From Halorarius litoreus (GTDB lineage: Archaea > Halobacteriota > Halobacteria > Halobacteriales > Haloarculaceae): a stretch of DNA of 64,000 nucleotides. The translations under genes and the position numbers were made by a program. Within the stretch, counting starts at the first letter, position 1, and each line of letters begins with the position of its first letter. Where the stretch lies: contig NZ_CP101454.1 of NCBI RefSeq assembly GCF_024362405.1, positions 1,178,001-1,242,000 on the forward strand. The letters run 5' to 3'. A model generated the notes under the pieces. That model did not search any database, had not been told where the DNA came from, and worked only from the letters and a program-made list of their open reading frames with translations. This document shows positions 30,873-39,393 of this stretch, one piece after another.

Positions 30873-32165
30873 CTACGTCACACCACCCGATTTCGGCTCG
30901 TACGCCTCGTACGCGCGGGTCTCGTGGAGATCGCGGAGCGTCTCGGCCACGTCGAACACGTCCTCGAACCCGGTGTAGAGGGGCGCAGGGGCGACCCGGA
31001 CGACGTTCGGCGGGCGGAAGTCGACGACGCATCCCTCGTCTTTCAGCGCCTGCGTCAGCCGGTAGGCTTCGGGATGTTCGACGGCGACGTGTCCCCCGCG
31101 ATGGACAGGGTCGCGGGGCGAGCCAACCGCGAAGGCGTTCGGAAGCTCGTCGACGAGCGCGACGAGGTACTCGGTGAGCGCGATCGACTTCTCACGGATC
31201 GCCTCGATGCCCGCCTCGTGGTGGATATCGAGCGCGCCGTCGAGGGGGGCGGCCGCGAGAACGGGGACCGTCCCGATCTGGAACGCACCGGCCGACTGCG
31301 CCGGGGTGAAGATGTGGTGCATCTCGAACTGCGTCGCCTTCTCGTGGCCCCACCACCCTGCGAGCGCGGGCGTCGCACCGACGTGCGACTCGTTACAGTA
31401 GAGCCCTGCGACCGCCCCGGGGCCGGCGTTGAGGTACTTGTAGTGACACCAGACGGCGAAATCCACGCCGTGGTCGGAGAGATCGTGCGGCACGACGCCG
31501 ACCGAGTGGGCGAGGTCGAACCCTGCGTACGCGCCGTTCGCGTGGGCCGCCTCGGTCAGTCGCCCGATATCGAGCAGTTGGCCCGACCGGTAGAGGACGC
31601 TCGGCAGGAACAGCACGTCCACGTCCTCGGTTTCGAGGGCTGCCTCGACGTCGGCCTCGTCGATGGTTCGGCCATCACGCGATTCGACCACCGTCAGGTG
31701 GTCGTCGGGATCGAGCCCCCGCTGGCGGAGCTGCGCGCGGATGGCGTAATGGTCCGTCGGGAAGTCGAGGTCGTCGACGAGCACGGTCCCCCGTTCCTCG
31801 GGCGGGGCACCCGGTTCGCTCGCCATATCGAGAAACGTGCCGACGAGCGTGTGGATGTTGACCGTCGTCGACCCGGTAACGACGACTTCGTCGTCTCTTG
31901 CCCCGACCAGCGGAGCGACCTTGGTCCCGAGGCGCTCGCCGTAGTGGAACCAGTCGGGGTCGGCTTCCGTCCACCCTTCGACCGCGTGCTCGCGCCACTG
32001 GTCGACGACACGGTCGAGGGCTGCCTCGCTCTCCTCGGATAGTGGGCCGAGCGAGTTGCCGTCCATGTAGGTCCCGGGCACCGAGAATCGGTCGCGAAAT
32101 CGGGAGAGGGCGTCGGCGTCGTCCGCCTCGCGTGCGCTCGCGCGAGTCGTGTCGGGAACGTCCAT
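30873..32165 (-). CDS. kynU: Kynureninase
   Basis: A 430-residue fold-type I PLP enzyme. Visible features are YMDGNSLGPLSEESEAALDR, EVVVTGSTTVNIHTLVGTFLD, AYAGFDLAHSVGVVPHDL with the PLP aspartate, and WCHYKYLNAGPGAVAGLYC with the internal aldimine lysine (about residue 242). QFEMHHIFTPAQSAGAFQIG is kynureninase-typical. It splits kynurenine to anthranilate and alanine. No other tryptophan-degradation gene is in the window. Promoter element B lies 45-72 bases upstream. Confidence 0.93.
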   Translation of the reverse strand: MDVPDTTRASAREADDADALSRFRDRFSVPGTYMDGNSLGPLSEESEAALDRVVDQWREHAVEGWTEADPDWFHYGERLGTKVAPLVGARDDEVVVTGSTTVNIHTLVGTFLDMASEPGAPPEERGTVLVDDLDFPTDHYAIRAQLRQRGLDPDDHLTVVESRDGRTIDEADVEAALETEDVDVLFLPSVLYRSGQLLDIGRLTEAAHANGAYAGFDLAHSVGVVPHDLSDHGVDFAVWCHYKYLNAGPGAVAGLYCNESHVGATPALAGWWGHEKATQFEMHHIFTPAQSAGAFQIGTVPVLAAAPLDGALDIHHEAGIEAIREKSIALTEYLVALVDELPNAFAVGSPRDPVHRGGHVAVEHPEAYRLTQALKDEGCVVDFRPPNVVRVAPAPLYTGFEDVFDVAETLRDLHETRAYEAYEPKSGGVT

Positions 32166-32209
32166 ATCGCTGCGTTGGCCGCCAGCCTCAAAGAGGGGCC
32201 GGAAGCCTG

Positions 32210-32237
32210 AATAAACCAGATGTTGCGATACGAAATC
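32210..32237 (-). promoter_or_regulatory. Copy B of the shared 28-bp element, promoter of kynU
   Basis: On the minus strand GATTTCGTATCGCAACA is followed after four bases by GGTTTATT, a TATA-like box 45 bases before ATG 32165. It lies in the divergent space between kynU and the dioxygenase gene, so it could influence both. Confidence 0.62.
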
Positions 32238-32331
32238 CCCCCAGTCGTGCTGGTGGCGGCACGCGTGTCACCCGGTGAACTCGGCGTCAGCGAGCGCTTA
32301 TCACCGTGCAGAGCCGAGTTCCGGGCACACG

Positions 32332-33252
32332 GTGCTCACCGACACACCCGGTATCCATCACGTCTCGGTCATCGTCCGCGACGCGGCGGCGAACGTCGCG
32401 TTCTACACGGAGACGCTCGGCCTGCGGCTCGTGAAGCGGACGGTGAACTTCGAGGACCAGTTCACCCGCCACCTCTACTACGGCGACGAACACGGGTCGC
32501 CGGGGACGGTCCTCACGTTCTTCCCGTACCCCGAGGAGGTCGACGGCCGCGTCGGCCGCCCACAGGTCGCGGCGACCGCGCTCGCCGTTCCCCCCGAGAG
32601 CCTCGACTACTGGCACGACCGGCTCTCTGCGCGTGGAATCGACGTCGAACGGACCGAGCGGTTCGGGGAGGCTACCCTCCAGTTCGCAGACCCCGACGGC
32701 ACGCGGCTCGAACTCGTCGGCGCCAGCTCGCCCGTCGAACCCTGGGCGGACGGCCCAGTCCCCGTCGAGCACGCGATTCGCGGCATCCACGGCGTCTCCG
32801 TGCTCTCGGCGAACCCGTTCCAGACCGCGAGCGTCCTCGACACCCTCGGCTTCGACCTCGAACGGCAGGAGGGCGACCGCGTCCGCTATCGCGCGTCGGG
32901 CGACCGCGCGACCATCGTCGACCTGCTCGACCGGGAGTCGGCGTTCGGCCGCGAGGGGGCTGGCTCGGTCCACCACGTCGCCGTCCGCGTCGAGACCGTC
33001 GACGAGCTCCACGAGTGGCGCGAGCTGTTCGCCGACCGCGGCTACGACGTCTCCCGGGTGAAGGACCGCCACTTCTTCCACTCGCTGTACGTCCGCGAGC
33101 CGGGCGGCATCCTGATCGAATTGGCGACCGAATCGCCCGGCGTCGACGGGGTCGAACCCCTCGACGAACTCGGCGAGCGACTCTACCTCCCGCCGTGGCT
33201 GGAAGAGGACCGCGAGATGATCGAGCCCCAGTTACCCCCGCTCGACCGATGA
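32332..33252 (+). CDS. VOC-family ring-cleaving dioxygenase (MhqO-like)
   Basis: A 306-residue protein from GTG 32332; an in-frame GTG at 32275 would add 19 residues without features. Two vicinal-oxygen-chelate modules are seen: GIHHVSVIVRDAAANVAFYT at the start, with TLQFADPDGTRLELVG, and a second with HGVSVLSANPFQ, GSVHHVAVRVETVDELHEWR and LYVREPGGILIELAT. The metal ligands are the two His and the Glu of these motifs. Bacterial MhqO/LinE-type relatives cleave hydroquinones. It is translationally coupled (ATGA) to an MhqD-like hydrolase. Confidence 0.85.
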   Translation: MLTDTPGIHHVSVIVRDAAANVAFYTETLGLRLVKRTVNFEDQFTRHLYYGDEHGSPGTVLTFFPYPEEVDGRVGRPQVAATALAVPPESLDYWHDRLSARGIDVERTERFGEATLQFADPDGTRLELVGASSPVEPWADGPVPVEHAIRGIHGVSVLSANPFQTASVLDTLGFDLERQEGDRVRYRASGDRATIVDLLDRESAFGREGAGSVHHVAVRVETVDELHEWRELFADRGYDVSRVKDRHFFHSLYVREPGGILIELATESPGVDGVEPLDELGERLYLPPWLEEDREMIEPQLPPLDR

Positions 33253-33893
33253 GCCCGCCTGCGGACCCACACGCCGACGGCGAACTGTTGACTGCCGGTG
33301 CACCCCCGGAGGTGGCGAAGGCGGCCGTCGTCCTCCTGCACGGCCGGGGCGACTCCGCGAGCAATCTCCTGCGACTCGCCGACGAGTTCTACCAGCGCGG
33401 GGTGCTGTTGCTCGCCCCCGAAGCCGAGGGGCGCCGCTGGTTCCCGTGGTCGCCGGCCGCCCCGCTGGACGACCAGGAGCCGTGGCGCTCGTCGGCCGTC
33501 GGCGCGGTCGAGCGCGCCCTCGACGTCGCCGCCGACGCCGGTATCGCTGCGGACCGGTGCGTGCTGTTCGGGTTCTCACAGGGAGCCGCACTCGCTGGGG
33601 AAGTCGCCGTCAGCCGTCCCCGTCGCTACGGCGGCATCGCAATGCTCGCGGGGGGCTTGCTCGGCGACATCCCCGGTCGAGCGTTCACGGGGTCGCTCGA
33701 CGGGACGCCCGCATTCCTCGGCGTGGGGGACGACGACCCGAACGTCTCACTCGACCGTGTGTCGGCCTCGGCAGCGGCGCTCGAATCGCTGGATGCGAGC
33801 GTCACCCACCGGGTCTACGACGGGCTGGGCCACGCCATCAACGACGACGAGGTGGCGGTCGTCGACGGGCTCGTGGCCGGGCTGCTCGACTGA
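33249..33893 (+). CDS. Phospholipase/carboxylesterase-type hydrolase (MhqD-like)
   Basis: A 214-residue alpha/beta hydrolase of the PF02230 family, start ATG 33249 overlapping the dioxygenase stop. The nucleophile elbow is FGFSQGAALA, the acid lies in GVGDDDPNV, and the histidine in YDGLGHAINDD. The oxyanion-forming HGRGDSASNLL lies near the start. In Bacillus the mhqD (esterase) and mhqO (dioxygenase) genes respond to methylhydroquinone; the pair here has the same combination. Substrate unproven. Confidence 0.87.
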   Translation: MSPPADPHADGELLTAGAPPEVAKAAVVLLHGRGDSASNLLRLADEFYQRGVLLLAPEAEGRRWFPWSPAAPLDDQEPWRSSAVGAVERALDVAADAGIAADRCVLFGFSQGAALAGEVAVSRPRRYGGIAMLAGGLLGDIPGRAFTGSLDGTPAFLGVGDDDPNVSLDRVSASAAALESLDASVTHRVYDGLGHAINDDEVAVVDGLVAGLLD

Positions 33894-33933
33894 GGAGGGG
33901 AACCTTCAGGCGACACGGCCCCGAAGCCGGGGC

Positions 33934-34854
33934 ATGGTCGGTCGCACCGAGACACTCGACCCCGACGCGAGCGCCGTCGTCGAGCAGGTCTCCGGCGTTC
34001 CGGAGTGGCACACGCTCTCCGTCGAGAGCGCCCGCCAGCTGGAGGACGAGCTGTTCGGTGCGACCCGGACGACGCCCGTCGACTACACTCGGGACGTGGC
34101 CATCGACGGCCCCGCAGGCGACATTCCCCTCCGGGTCGTTCGCCCCGACGCCGAGGGGACGCTCCCCGTGGTCGTCTTCTACCACGGCGGGAACTGGGCG
34201 CTCGGCACCCTCGACTCGGTGGAGAACATCTGCCGAGCGGTGGCCGCCCGCACCCCTGCCGTCGTCGTCGCGGTCGACTACCGCCTCGCTCCCGAGCACC
34301 CCTTTCCAGCGGGGCTGGAGGACTGTGTGGCAGCCTACGAGTGGACGCGGGCGAACGCCGACGCCTTCGGTGGCGACCCCGAGCGCGTCGCCGTCGCCGG
34401 CACGAGCGCCGGCGGGAACCTCGCGGCCGCGACGTGTCTCTACTGCCGGGAGTTCGACGTGCGGCCACCCGACTATCAGGCGCTGCTCTACCCGATTACG
34501 GACCGGGATTTCGGTCGCGACTCGTACGTCGAGAACGGCGACGGGCCGCTGTTGACCCGCGCCGACCTCGAACACTACTGGAAGCTGTACCTCCGCTCGC
34601 CGGTCGACGACCAGAGCCCCTTCACACGGGTCCTCCGTGCGGCCCACCACGACCTGCCGCCGGCGACGGTCGTGACGGCGGGCTACGACCCGTTACGCGA
34701 CGAGGGGGCGGCGTACGCCGACGCGCTCGCCGAGGCAGGAACCCCGGTCGAACACCGCCACTACCCGTCGATGCCTCACGGCTTCCTCTCGCTGGCCGAC
34801 GACGTGGCGGTCGCGGACGAGGCGTTCGATTCGCTCGCGGGCGACCTATGTTAG
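33934..34854 (+). CDS. HSL-family alpha/beta hydrolase (esterase)
   Basis: A 306-residue esterase. The oxyanion-hole motif is HGGNWALG (HGGGW type), the nucleophile GTSAGGN, the acid in YDPLRDEGAAYADAL, and the histidine in SMPHGFLSL. It belongs to the hormone-sensitive-lipase/AXE group acting on short-chain acyl esters. It follows the MhqD-like gene by 40 bases on the same strand and precedes the HxlR gene, so it probably is part of the same detoxification group. Confidence 0.88.
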   Translation: MVGRTETLDPDASAVVEQVSGVPEWHTLSVESARQLEDELFGATRTTPVDYTRDVAIDGPAGDIPLRVVRPDAEGTLPVVVFYHGGNWALGTLDSVENICRAVAARTPAVVVAVDYRLAPEHPFPAGLEDCVAAYEWTRANADAFGGDPERVAVAGTSAGGNLAAATCLYCREFDVRPPDYQALLYPITDRDFGRDSYVENGDGPLLTRADLEHYWKLYLRSPVDDQSPFTRVLRAAHHDLPPATVVTAGYDPLRDEGAAYADALAEAGTPVEHRHYPSMPHGFLSLADDVAVADEAFDSLAGDLC

Positions 34855-34937
34855 CAGCAGGGCGGACAGCAGCCACAGCAGCCGCCGTCGGTCTGTTCGG
34901 AGTCGGTACGGTCGAGACAGCAGTCGTCTGATGCCAT
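34851..34937 (-). CDS. 28-residue cysteine-rich miniprotein
   Basis: The ATG at 34937 opens a 28-residue frame that ends at 34851, sharing four bases with the 3' end of the esterase on the other strand. Eight residues are cysteine: an early CC pair, then the C-terminus GGCCGCCPPCC. The clustered CC/CxC/CC layout is of the kind that binds zinc, copper or iron-sulfur. The HxlR regulator nearby also ends with Cys-rich CECDQPC and AACC. Such mini-proteins are easily missed. It could equally be an artefact of a codon-biased frame. Confidence 0.5.
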   Translation of the reverse strand: MASDDCCLDRTDSEQTDGGCCGCCPPCC

Positions 34938-35051
34938 GCAGCCGTGCCTACGACCGCGAGACCCAAATACGCGGCAGTGGCCCCGCTGTGGGGTACTTTC
35001 CGCGCAGAAAGCGCCCGGTCGGCTTTTGGCCCGCCGCGCGCATCCTCCCGT

Positions 35052-35384
35052 ATGGACGCGGACCTCTGGCACGGCCTCCACGACCTGCTCGGCCGCAAGT
35101 GGACGGCGCACATCCTGCTGACGCTCGCGGAGGACCCCCGCGGGTTCAACGACCTCGAACGCGCACACGACGGCCTCACGCCCAAGGTGCTCTCGGCGCG
35201 ACTCGACGACCTGCGGTGTCGCGGGTTCGTCGCCCGAGAGGTCCACGCTACGACCCCGCCCCGGACGACGTACCGCCTGACCGCGGACGGACACGCGTTC
35301 GTCACGCGGCTGCGGGCGCTCGAAGACGGCGTCGAGCGGTGTGAGTGCGACCAGCCGTGTGTCACCGTCGCGGCCTGCTGCTGA
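35052..35384 (+). CDS. HxlR-family winged-helix regulator with cysteine-rich tail
   Basis: A 110-residue protein from ATG 35052. The HxlR domain is WHGLHDLLGRKWTAHILLTL, then FNDLERAHDGLTPKVLSARL (recognition helix) and CRGFVAREVHATTPPRTTY. The C-terminus CECDQPC...AACC has five cysteines and would suit redox or metal sensing, as in YodB/HypR that react with quinones. An inverted repeat CTTTC-N6-GAAAG at 34996-35011, 41 bases upstream of the start, may be its own operator. Confidence 0.87.
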   Translation: MDADLWHGLHDLLGRKWTAHILLTLAEDPRGFNDLERAHDGLTPKVLSARLDDLRCRGFVAREVHATTPPRTTYRLTADGHAFVTRLRALEDGVERCECDQPCVTVAACC

Positions 35385-35410
35385 TTTCGTATCGCGACAG
35401 GCAGTTTATG
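35383..35410 (+). promoter_or_regulatory. Copy C of the shared 28-bp element
   Basis: GATTTCGTATCGCGACA (35383-35399) begins on the stop codon of the HxlR gene, with GTTTATG four bases later. Transcription would start near 35435, 65 bases upstream of the rio2 ATG. The match to copies A and B is 14-15 of 17 in the first part. It may drive rio2 or be the far end of a regulated block. Confidence 0.55.
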
Positions 35411-35498
35411 ACAGAGGATTGTCAGACAGTCGGCAGCCGCTCGTCAGACGCCGAGTGAACTTGCGTGTGCTTTTGCCGCTGGACGCGCTACCGACCCC

Positions 35499-36407
35499 AT
35501 GGTCCAGAACGTCGCCGGGCAGATGGCGGAACTCGAGCCCGAGGACTTCTATCTGCTGTCGGGACTCGAACAGGGGATGCGGTTCTCCCGGTGGGTCGCG
35601 AAGGGCAAACTCCCGGAGTTCTCGCGGCTCGACGGCGACGAGGTCGACTACCGGCTCGACCGCTGTGAGCGCCGCGGGCTCGTCGAGCGCAAGACCATCC
35701 AGTACACGGGCTTTCGCCTGACGTTCGAGGGGTACGACGCGCTCGCGCTCCGTACCTTTGCGGAGCGCGACACCATCGAGGGCGTCGGCGCGCCCCTGGG
35801 GGTGGGCAAGGAGAGCGACGTGTACGAGGCGCGCTCGTACAAGCCGCTGGCACTCAAGTTCCACCGCGAGGGCTACACGAACTTCCGCGAGGTGAAACGC
35901 GAGCGCGAGTACACCGCCGACAAGAACCACATCTCGTGGTTCTACACCGCGCGGAAGGCCGCCGAGCGCGAACACGAGGCGCTGCGCACGGTGTACCCGC
36001 AGGTGTCCGTGCCACGCCCCATCGATCACAACCGCCACGCCGTCGTGATGGAGAAACTGGAGGGCGTGGAACTCTCGAAGGCGAAACTCGACCCCGCGCA
36101 GGCCGTCGGAGTGCTCGACCTCGTGCTCGACGAGGTGCAGACCGCGTACGAGCAGGGGTACGTCCACGCCGACATGTCCGAGTACAACGTGTTCGTCTCC
36201 AGCGAGGGCGTCACCGTCTTCGACTGGCCACAGGCCGTCCCGACCGACCACGAGAACGCCGACGAGTTCCTCGAACGCGACTGTCGCAACGTCGTCAGCT
36301 ACTTCACGCGGAAGTATCCGGCCGAACTGCCCGACGACGTCGACGTACCGGCGCTCGCCGCGGCCGTCCGTGCGGGCGAGTTCGAGACGGTCCGCGCGTT
36401 CGACTGA
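35499..36407 (+). CDS. rio2: RIO2-type protein kinase
   Basis: A 302-residue protein. The N-terminal winged helix (residues 1-85, EDFYLLSGLEQGMRFSRWV, EVDYRLDRCERRGLVER) is diagnostic of Rio2. The RIO kinase domain follows with the flexible P-loop PLGVGKESDVYEA, the catalytic loop VHADMSEYNVF (Asp about 225) and the metal-binding VFDWPQAV. Archaeal Rio2 acts in small-subunit ribosome maturation. A short C-terminal tail is normal for archaea. Confidence 0.96.
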   Translation: MVQNVAGQMAELEPEDFYLLSGLEQGMRFSRWVAKGKLPEFSRLDGDEVDYRLDRCERRGLVERKTIQYTGFRLTFEGYDALALRTFAERDTIEGVGAPLGVGKESDVYEARSYKPLALKFHREGYTNFREVKREREYTADKNHISWFYTARKAAEREHEALRTVYPQVSVPRPIDHNRHAVVMEKLEGVELSKAKLDPAQAVGVLDLVLDEVQTAYEQGYVHADMSEYNVFVSSEGVTVFDWPQAVPTDHENADEFLERDCRNVVSYFTRKYPAELPDDVDVPALAAAVRAGEFETVRAFD

Positions 36408-36798
36408 CCACCGCCCCTGTATCTCGACACAGCGACCCGCGTCCGCGACGATGACCGAGGCAGTCGACCACGACCGCTACGGGATGGGGTTTTAGTAACC
36501 GATGCCTAGCCGAAACTTTCTTGCCCGGGGGTAGTTACAGCCGAACCGACCGGCGGGCCACACGACACTCGGTACACACGACCCGGGCTGTCGCACCTGG
36601 GCACCGCCGGTCGGTATTCCCTTCCCCTTTCGCGCCGTCGAGCTCGCCCCCGAGACGTTTCGACGGCCTTTTGAACGCGAGTACGGAAGAGAGGACAAGC
36701 ACGTCGGCAAGCGGGCTCCGACGGGCACCTGCTACGGCAGGCTGGAATGTGGCTGTCCTCGTGACGGCTGAACCGCTCGACGCCCGCGGTGAAACACA
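36408..36798. other. Long untranslated stretch before rpl15e
   Basis: 391 bases without a convincing gene. At 36451-36495 a 14-codon peptide frame (MTEAVDHDRYGMGF) opens and stops in GGTTTTAG. A promoter-like ACTTTCTTG lies near 36516-36524. The rest is GC-rich and of no clear structure. It may be a long leader of rpl15e or host a small RNA; no tRNA, SRP or RNase P RNA motif was recognised. Confidence 0.5.
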
Positions 36799-37389
36799 AT
36801 GGCACGAAGCTTCTACTCACACATCGGTGAGGCGTGGCAGACCCCCAAGGAGGGGAAGCTCGCCGAGCTCCAGTGGCAGCGACAGCAGGACTGGCGGAAA
36901 CAGGGCGCCATCGAACGCGTCGAGCGCCCCACTCGCCTGGACAAGGCGCGACAGCTCGGCTACAAGGCCAAGCAGGGCGTCGTCGTCGTGCGCGTCTCGG
37001 TCCGCAAGGGCTCCGCGCGTAAACAGCGGTTCAAGGCCGGGCGCCGCTCGAAGCGCCAGGGTGTCAACAAGATCACCCGCCGCAAGAGCATCCAGCGCAT
37101 CGGCGAGGAGCGCGCCTCCCGCAAGCACCCGAACCTCCGCACGCTCGCCTCCTACTGGGTCGGCGAGGACGGCTCGCAGAAGTGGTTCGAAGTGATTCTC
37201 CTCGACCCCGAGCACGGCGCCATCCAGAACGACGACGACCTGAACTGGATCTGTGACGACTCCCAGCGCGGTCGCGCCTTCCGCGGCAAGACCGGCGCGG
37301 GCAAGCAGGGCCGTGGCATGGGCACGAAGGGCAAGGGCACCGAGCACACCCGCCCGAGCATCCGCTCGCAGGGCGGCCGCGGCAAGTAA
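36799..37389 (+). CDS. rpl15e: 50S ribosomal protein L15e
   Basis: A 196-residue protein of the L15e family. The start [20 protein letters not shown] and the basic body with [56 protein letters not shown] and the Lys/Gly-rich end [12 protein letters not shown] are typical. It is a large-subunit ribosomal protein. It is basic among acidic neighbours, as ribosomal proteins in haloarchaea often are. Standalone. Confidence 0.98.
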   Translation: MARSFYSHIGEAWQTPKEGKLAELQWQRQQDWRKQGAIERVERPTRLDKARQLGYKAKQGVVVVRVSVRKGSARKQRFKAGRRSKRQGVNKITRRKSIQRIGEERASRKHPNLRTLASYWVGEDGSQKWFEVILLDPEHGAIQNDDDLNWICDDSQRGRAFRGKTGAGKQGRGMGTKGKGTEHTRPSIRSQGGRGK

Positions 37390-37614
37390 CACTCGACTCT
37401 CGAGCTTTTCCGTCGTTGCACTACCCTCGCAAGCCTTCGGCTCGTCCAGCGGTCTCGCACACGACACTCCCGCTCGCCAGACAGCCAAATTTCTGCCCCC
37501 AACGAGTTACCTCCGGTGTCGAACGATTGCAACCCGATACGAACCAGCTAGATACCAGCTACCAGAATTGTACCATAGGTACATTTTTCAATACGAGCCT
37601 CACCGATAGAGGTG

Positions 37615-37896
37615 ATGATGGAAACACAGCAGGTACAGACCGCCGCCTCGACCGACGTGACCATCGTGAACAGTTCGCTCGACGACGCGACTATCACCGA
37701 GTCTATCGTCGGTGCGGTGGCCGAACGCGAGGGGACCGACGCGCTGTCGCTGCCGCCGCTCTACAACGCGGTCGACATCGACGCCCTTGAAGCACTCGTC
37801 GCGCACGCGGACGCCAGCACCGGGCTGTCAGTCACGTTCCGATACGTCGGCTGGGACGTGACCGTCTACGCCGACGGCTCGGTCACCGTCGAGTGA
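37615..37896 (+). CDS. HalOD1 output-domain protein (chromosomal)
   Basis: A 93-residue protein. ATG 37615 is used; ATG 37618 and GTG 37612 are alternatives. A HalOD1 domain is present: ESIVGAVAEREGTDALSLPPL, YNAVDIDALEALVAHADAS, LSVTFRYVGWDVTVYADGSV. Paralogs in the provirus share the same pattern but differ in most other residues. The TATA-like TACATTTTTC ends about 25-30 bases upstream of the start. The function of the family is not established. Confidence 0.83.
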   Translation: MMETQQVQTAASTDVTIVNSSLDDATITESIVGAVAEREGTDALSLPPLYNAVDIDALEALVAHADASTGLSVTFRYVGWDVTVYADGSVTVE

Positions 37897-37998
37897 ACGC
37901 CTCTGGGGGCCGTTCTCCCCACGCATGCTGTCCCTGACTCGTTTTCCCCGCCTTCCCCTCGCAGTATCCCTTATCACACTCGACAGCCTACGCCTAGC

Positions 37999-38292
37999 GT
38001 GGCAAAGGACCTATCAGACATCGCTGGACTCCCGGACGAACTCGGTATCGATGACGACCTCGCGCGCGCGGACACCGTGCTCAGCATCCGCGTCGAGTCC
38101 CGCCGGTACAACAAACCCATGACCATCGTCGAGGGGTTCGCCGCCGGAACCGACCTGAAGGCGCTCGCGTCGACACTGAAGAAGAAAGTCGGGACGGGCG
38201 GCACCGTCGAGGACGACCACATCGAACTCCAGGGCGACCACCGCGAGCGGCTGCCGGCGCTCCTCGAAGCCGAAGGCTACCGGGTCGAGTAA
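37999..38292 (+). CDS. sui1: Translation initiation factor eIF1 (SUI1)
   Basis: A 97-residue protein starting at GTG (shown as Met in translation). The SUI1 domain is TVLSIRVESRRYNKPMTIVE, LKALASTLKKKVGTGGTVED, HIELQGDHRERLPALLEAEG. It secures start-codon fidelity with aIF1A and aIF2. The conserved TGGTVED loop is intact. It is 102 bases downstream of the HalOD1 gene on the same strand, with its own promoter region in between. Confidence 0.95.
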   Translation: MAKDLSDIAGLPDELGIDDDLARADTVLSIRVESRRYNKPMTIVEGFAAGTDLKALASTLKKKVGTGGTVEDDHIELQGDHRERLPALLEAEGYRVE

Positions 38293-38326
38293 ACGACGAA
38301 GCGAGAACCGGGCGCGCCGGGCGACC

Positions 38327-38755
38327 TCAGGCGGGCAGGCCGCGTGCCCGTCCGAGCAGCGAGACGACGATGCCGATGGACGCGACGAGATGCATCACCC
38401 CGAGGAGCACGAGCCCCACGGTCGTCATCCCGGGCATGGGCCCCGCGCCGAACACGATGGGGCTGAGCGACAGCAGGAACACGACGGCGGCGAGGCCGAC
38501 GAACAGGCGGTCACCGTTCTCGCGGCGACTCACCAGCGCGTAGACGAGCGTCCCGAGGACGGCCGCCACCAGGGTGACGAACACGATGGCCCCCCAGCCG
38601 AACGGGTCGAGGGCGGCGAGGTCCGGCGCGAGCGCGACGCCGACGATGCGGACGATGGCGACGGCAGCCAGCGCCACCGCGGCGGCAGTGAGCCCTCGGC
38701 GGGCGAGTTGGTTCCGGCCGAGCGGGACGGCGTCGGTACTGGTGACGGTACTCAT
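38327..38755 (-). CDS. Four-helix membrane protein (DUF6069-like)
   Basis: A 142-residue protein with four hydrophobic segments (about residues 21-42, 53-74, 84-102 and 111-133) and a short charged N-terminus. It resembles the DUF6069 family of bacterial and haloarchaeal membrane proteins. It is on the same strand 41 bases downstream of a TetR regulator, so the two are likely one operon and this protein a target of the regulator. Confidence 0.78.
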   Translation of the reverse strand: MSTVTSTDAVPLGRNQLARRGLTAAAVALAAVAIVRIVGVALAPDLAALDPFGWGAIVFVTLVAAVLGTLVYALVSRRENGDRLFVGLAAVVFLLSLSPIVFGAGPMPGMTTVGLVLLGVMHLVASIGIVVSLLGRARGLPA

Positions 38756-38796
38756 TACCTGGAGAACTACGCGAGACGAGAAGATAAACTGCCCAG

Positions 38797-39393
38797 TCAG
38801 CGATAGAGTTCGCTCGCGACGAAGGCGTCGAGCGCGTCGCGGACCCCCGTGACCGACGTCTCGGCGCTGAGCGCCCAGGTGACGCCCCCGGACGCGACGG
38901 CGAGGACGAGCCGTGCGGTCTGCTGGGGGTCGACCTCGTGGAACGCACCGGCCTCGACGCCGCGCTCGATGACCGCGACGAGCGCCGCCTCGATGACGTC
39001 GAACAGGTCGGCGAACCGGGCGGCGTACTCGGAGTCGTGGGGGGCGCGTGCCTGCAGCGCGAGGACGGCCGTCCGGAACGTCCGCTCCTCGTCGTCGAAG
39101 TCACGCGGGAGCAACTGGTCGAGGAGTACGTCGAAAGCCGCCTGTGGGTCGGAGGCGGCGTCGCCGTCGAGCCGTGCTTCGAAGTCGGCCCGGAACTCGT
39201 CGATGAGCCAGTCGAGGAACGCTTGGAGGATGGCCTCCTTGTCGTCGTAGTGGTAGTAGAGGAGGGATTTCGACTTCGGGAACGCGTCGGCGATCCGCTG
39301 GATGGTCAGGTCGGCGTAGCCGTGTGTCGACAACGCCTCGTACGTCGCCTCCATGATGGCGACCTCGGTTCCGCTTCGCGCAGCCTCGTCCAT
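38797..39393 (-). CDS. TetR/AcrR-family regulator
   Basis: A 198-residue protein from ATG 39393; the upstream open frame is not coding. The N-terminal helix-turn-helix is VAIMEATYEALSTHGYADLT, IQRIADAFPKSKSLLYYHYD, ILQAFLDWLIDEF, followed by a helical ligand-binding domain that ends ELYR. It probably represses itself and the membrane protein downstream until an unknown compound binds. Confidence 0.9.
   Translation of the reverse strand: MDEAARSGTEVAIMEATYEALSTHGYADLTIQRIADAFPKSKSLLYYHYDDKEAILQAFLDWLIDEFRADFEARLDGDAASDPQAAFDVLLDQLLPRDFDDEERTFRTAVLALQARAPHDSEYAARFADLFDVIEAALVAVIERGVEAGAFHEVDPQQTARLVLAVASGGVTWALSAETSVTGVRDALDAFVASELYR

Noticed and set aside
36451..36495. 14-codon peptide frame upstream of rpl15e as a gene
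   Set aside because: Too short and unsupported by overlap, promoter distance or motif; kept only as a note on the leader.
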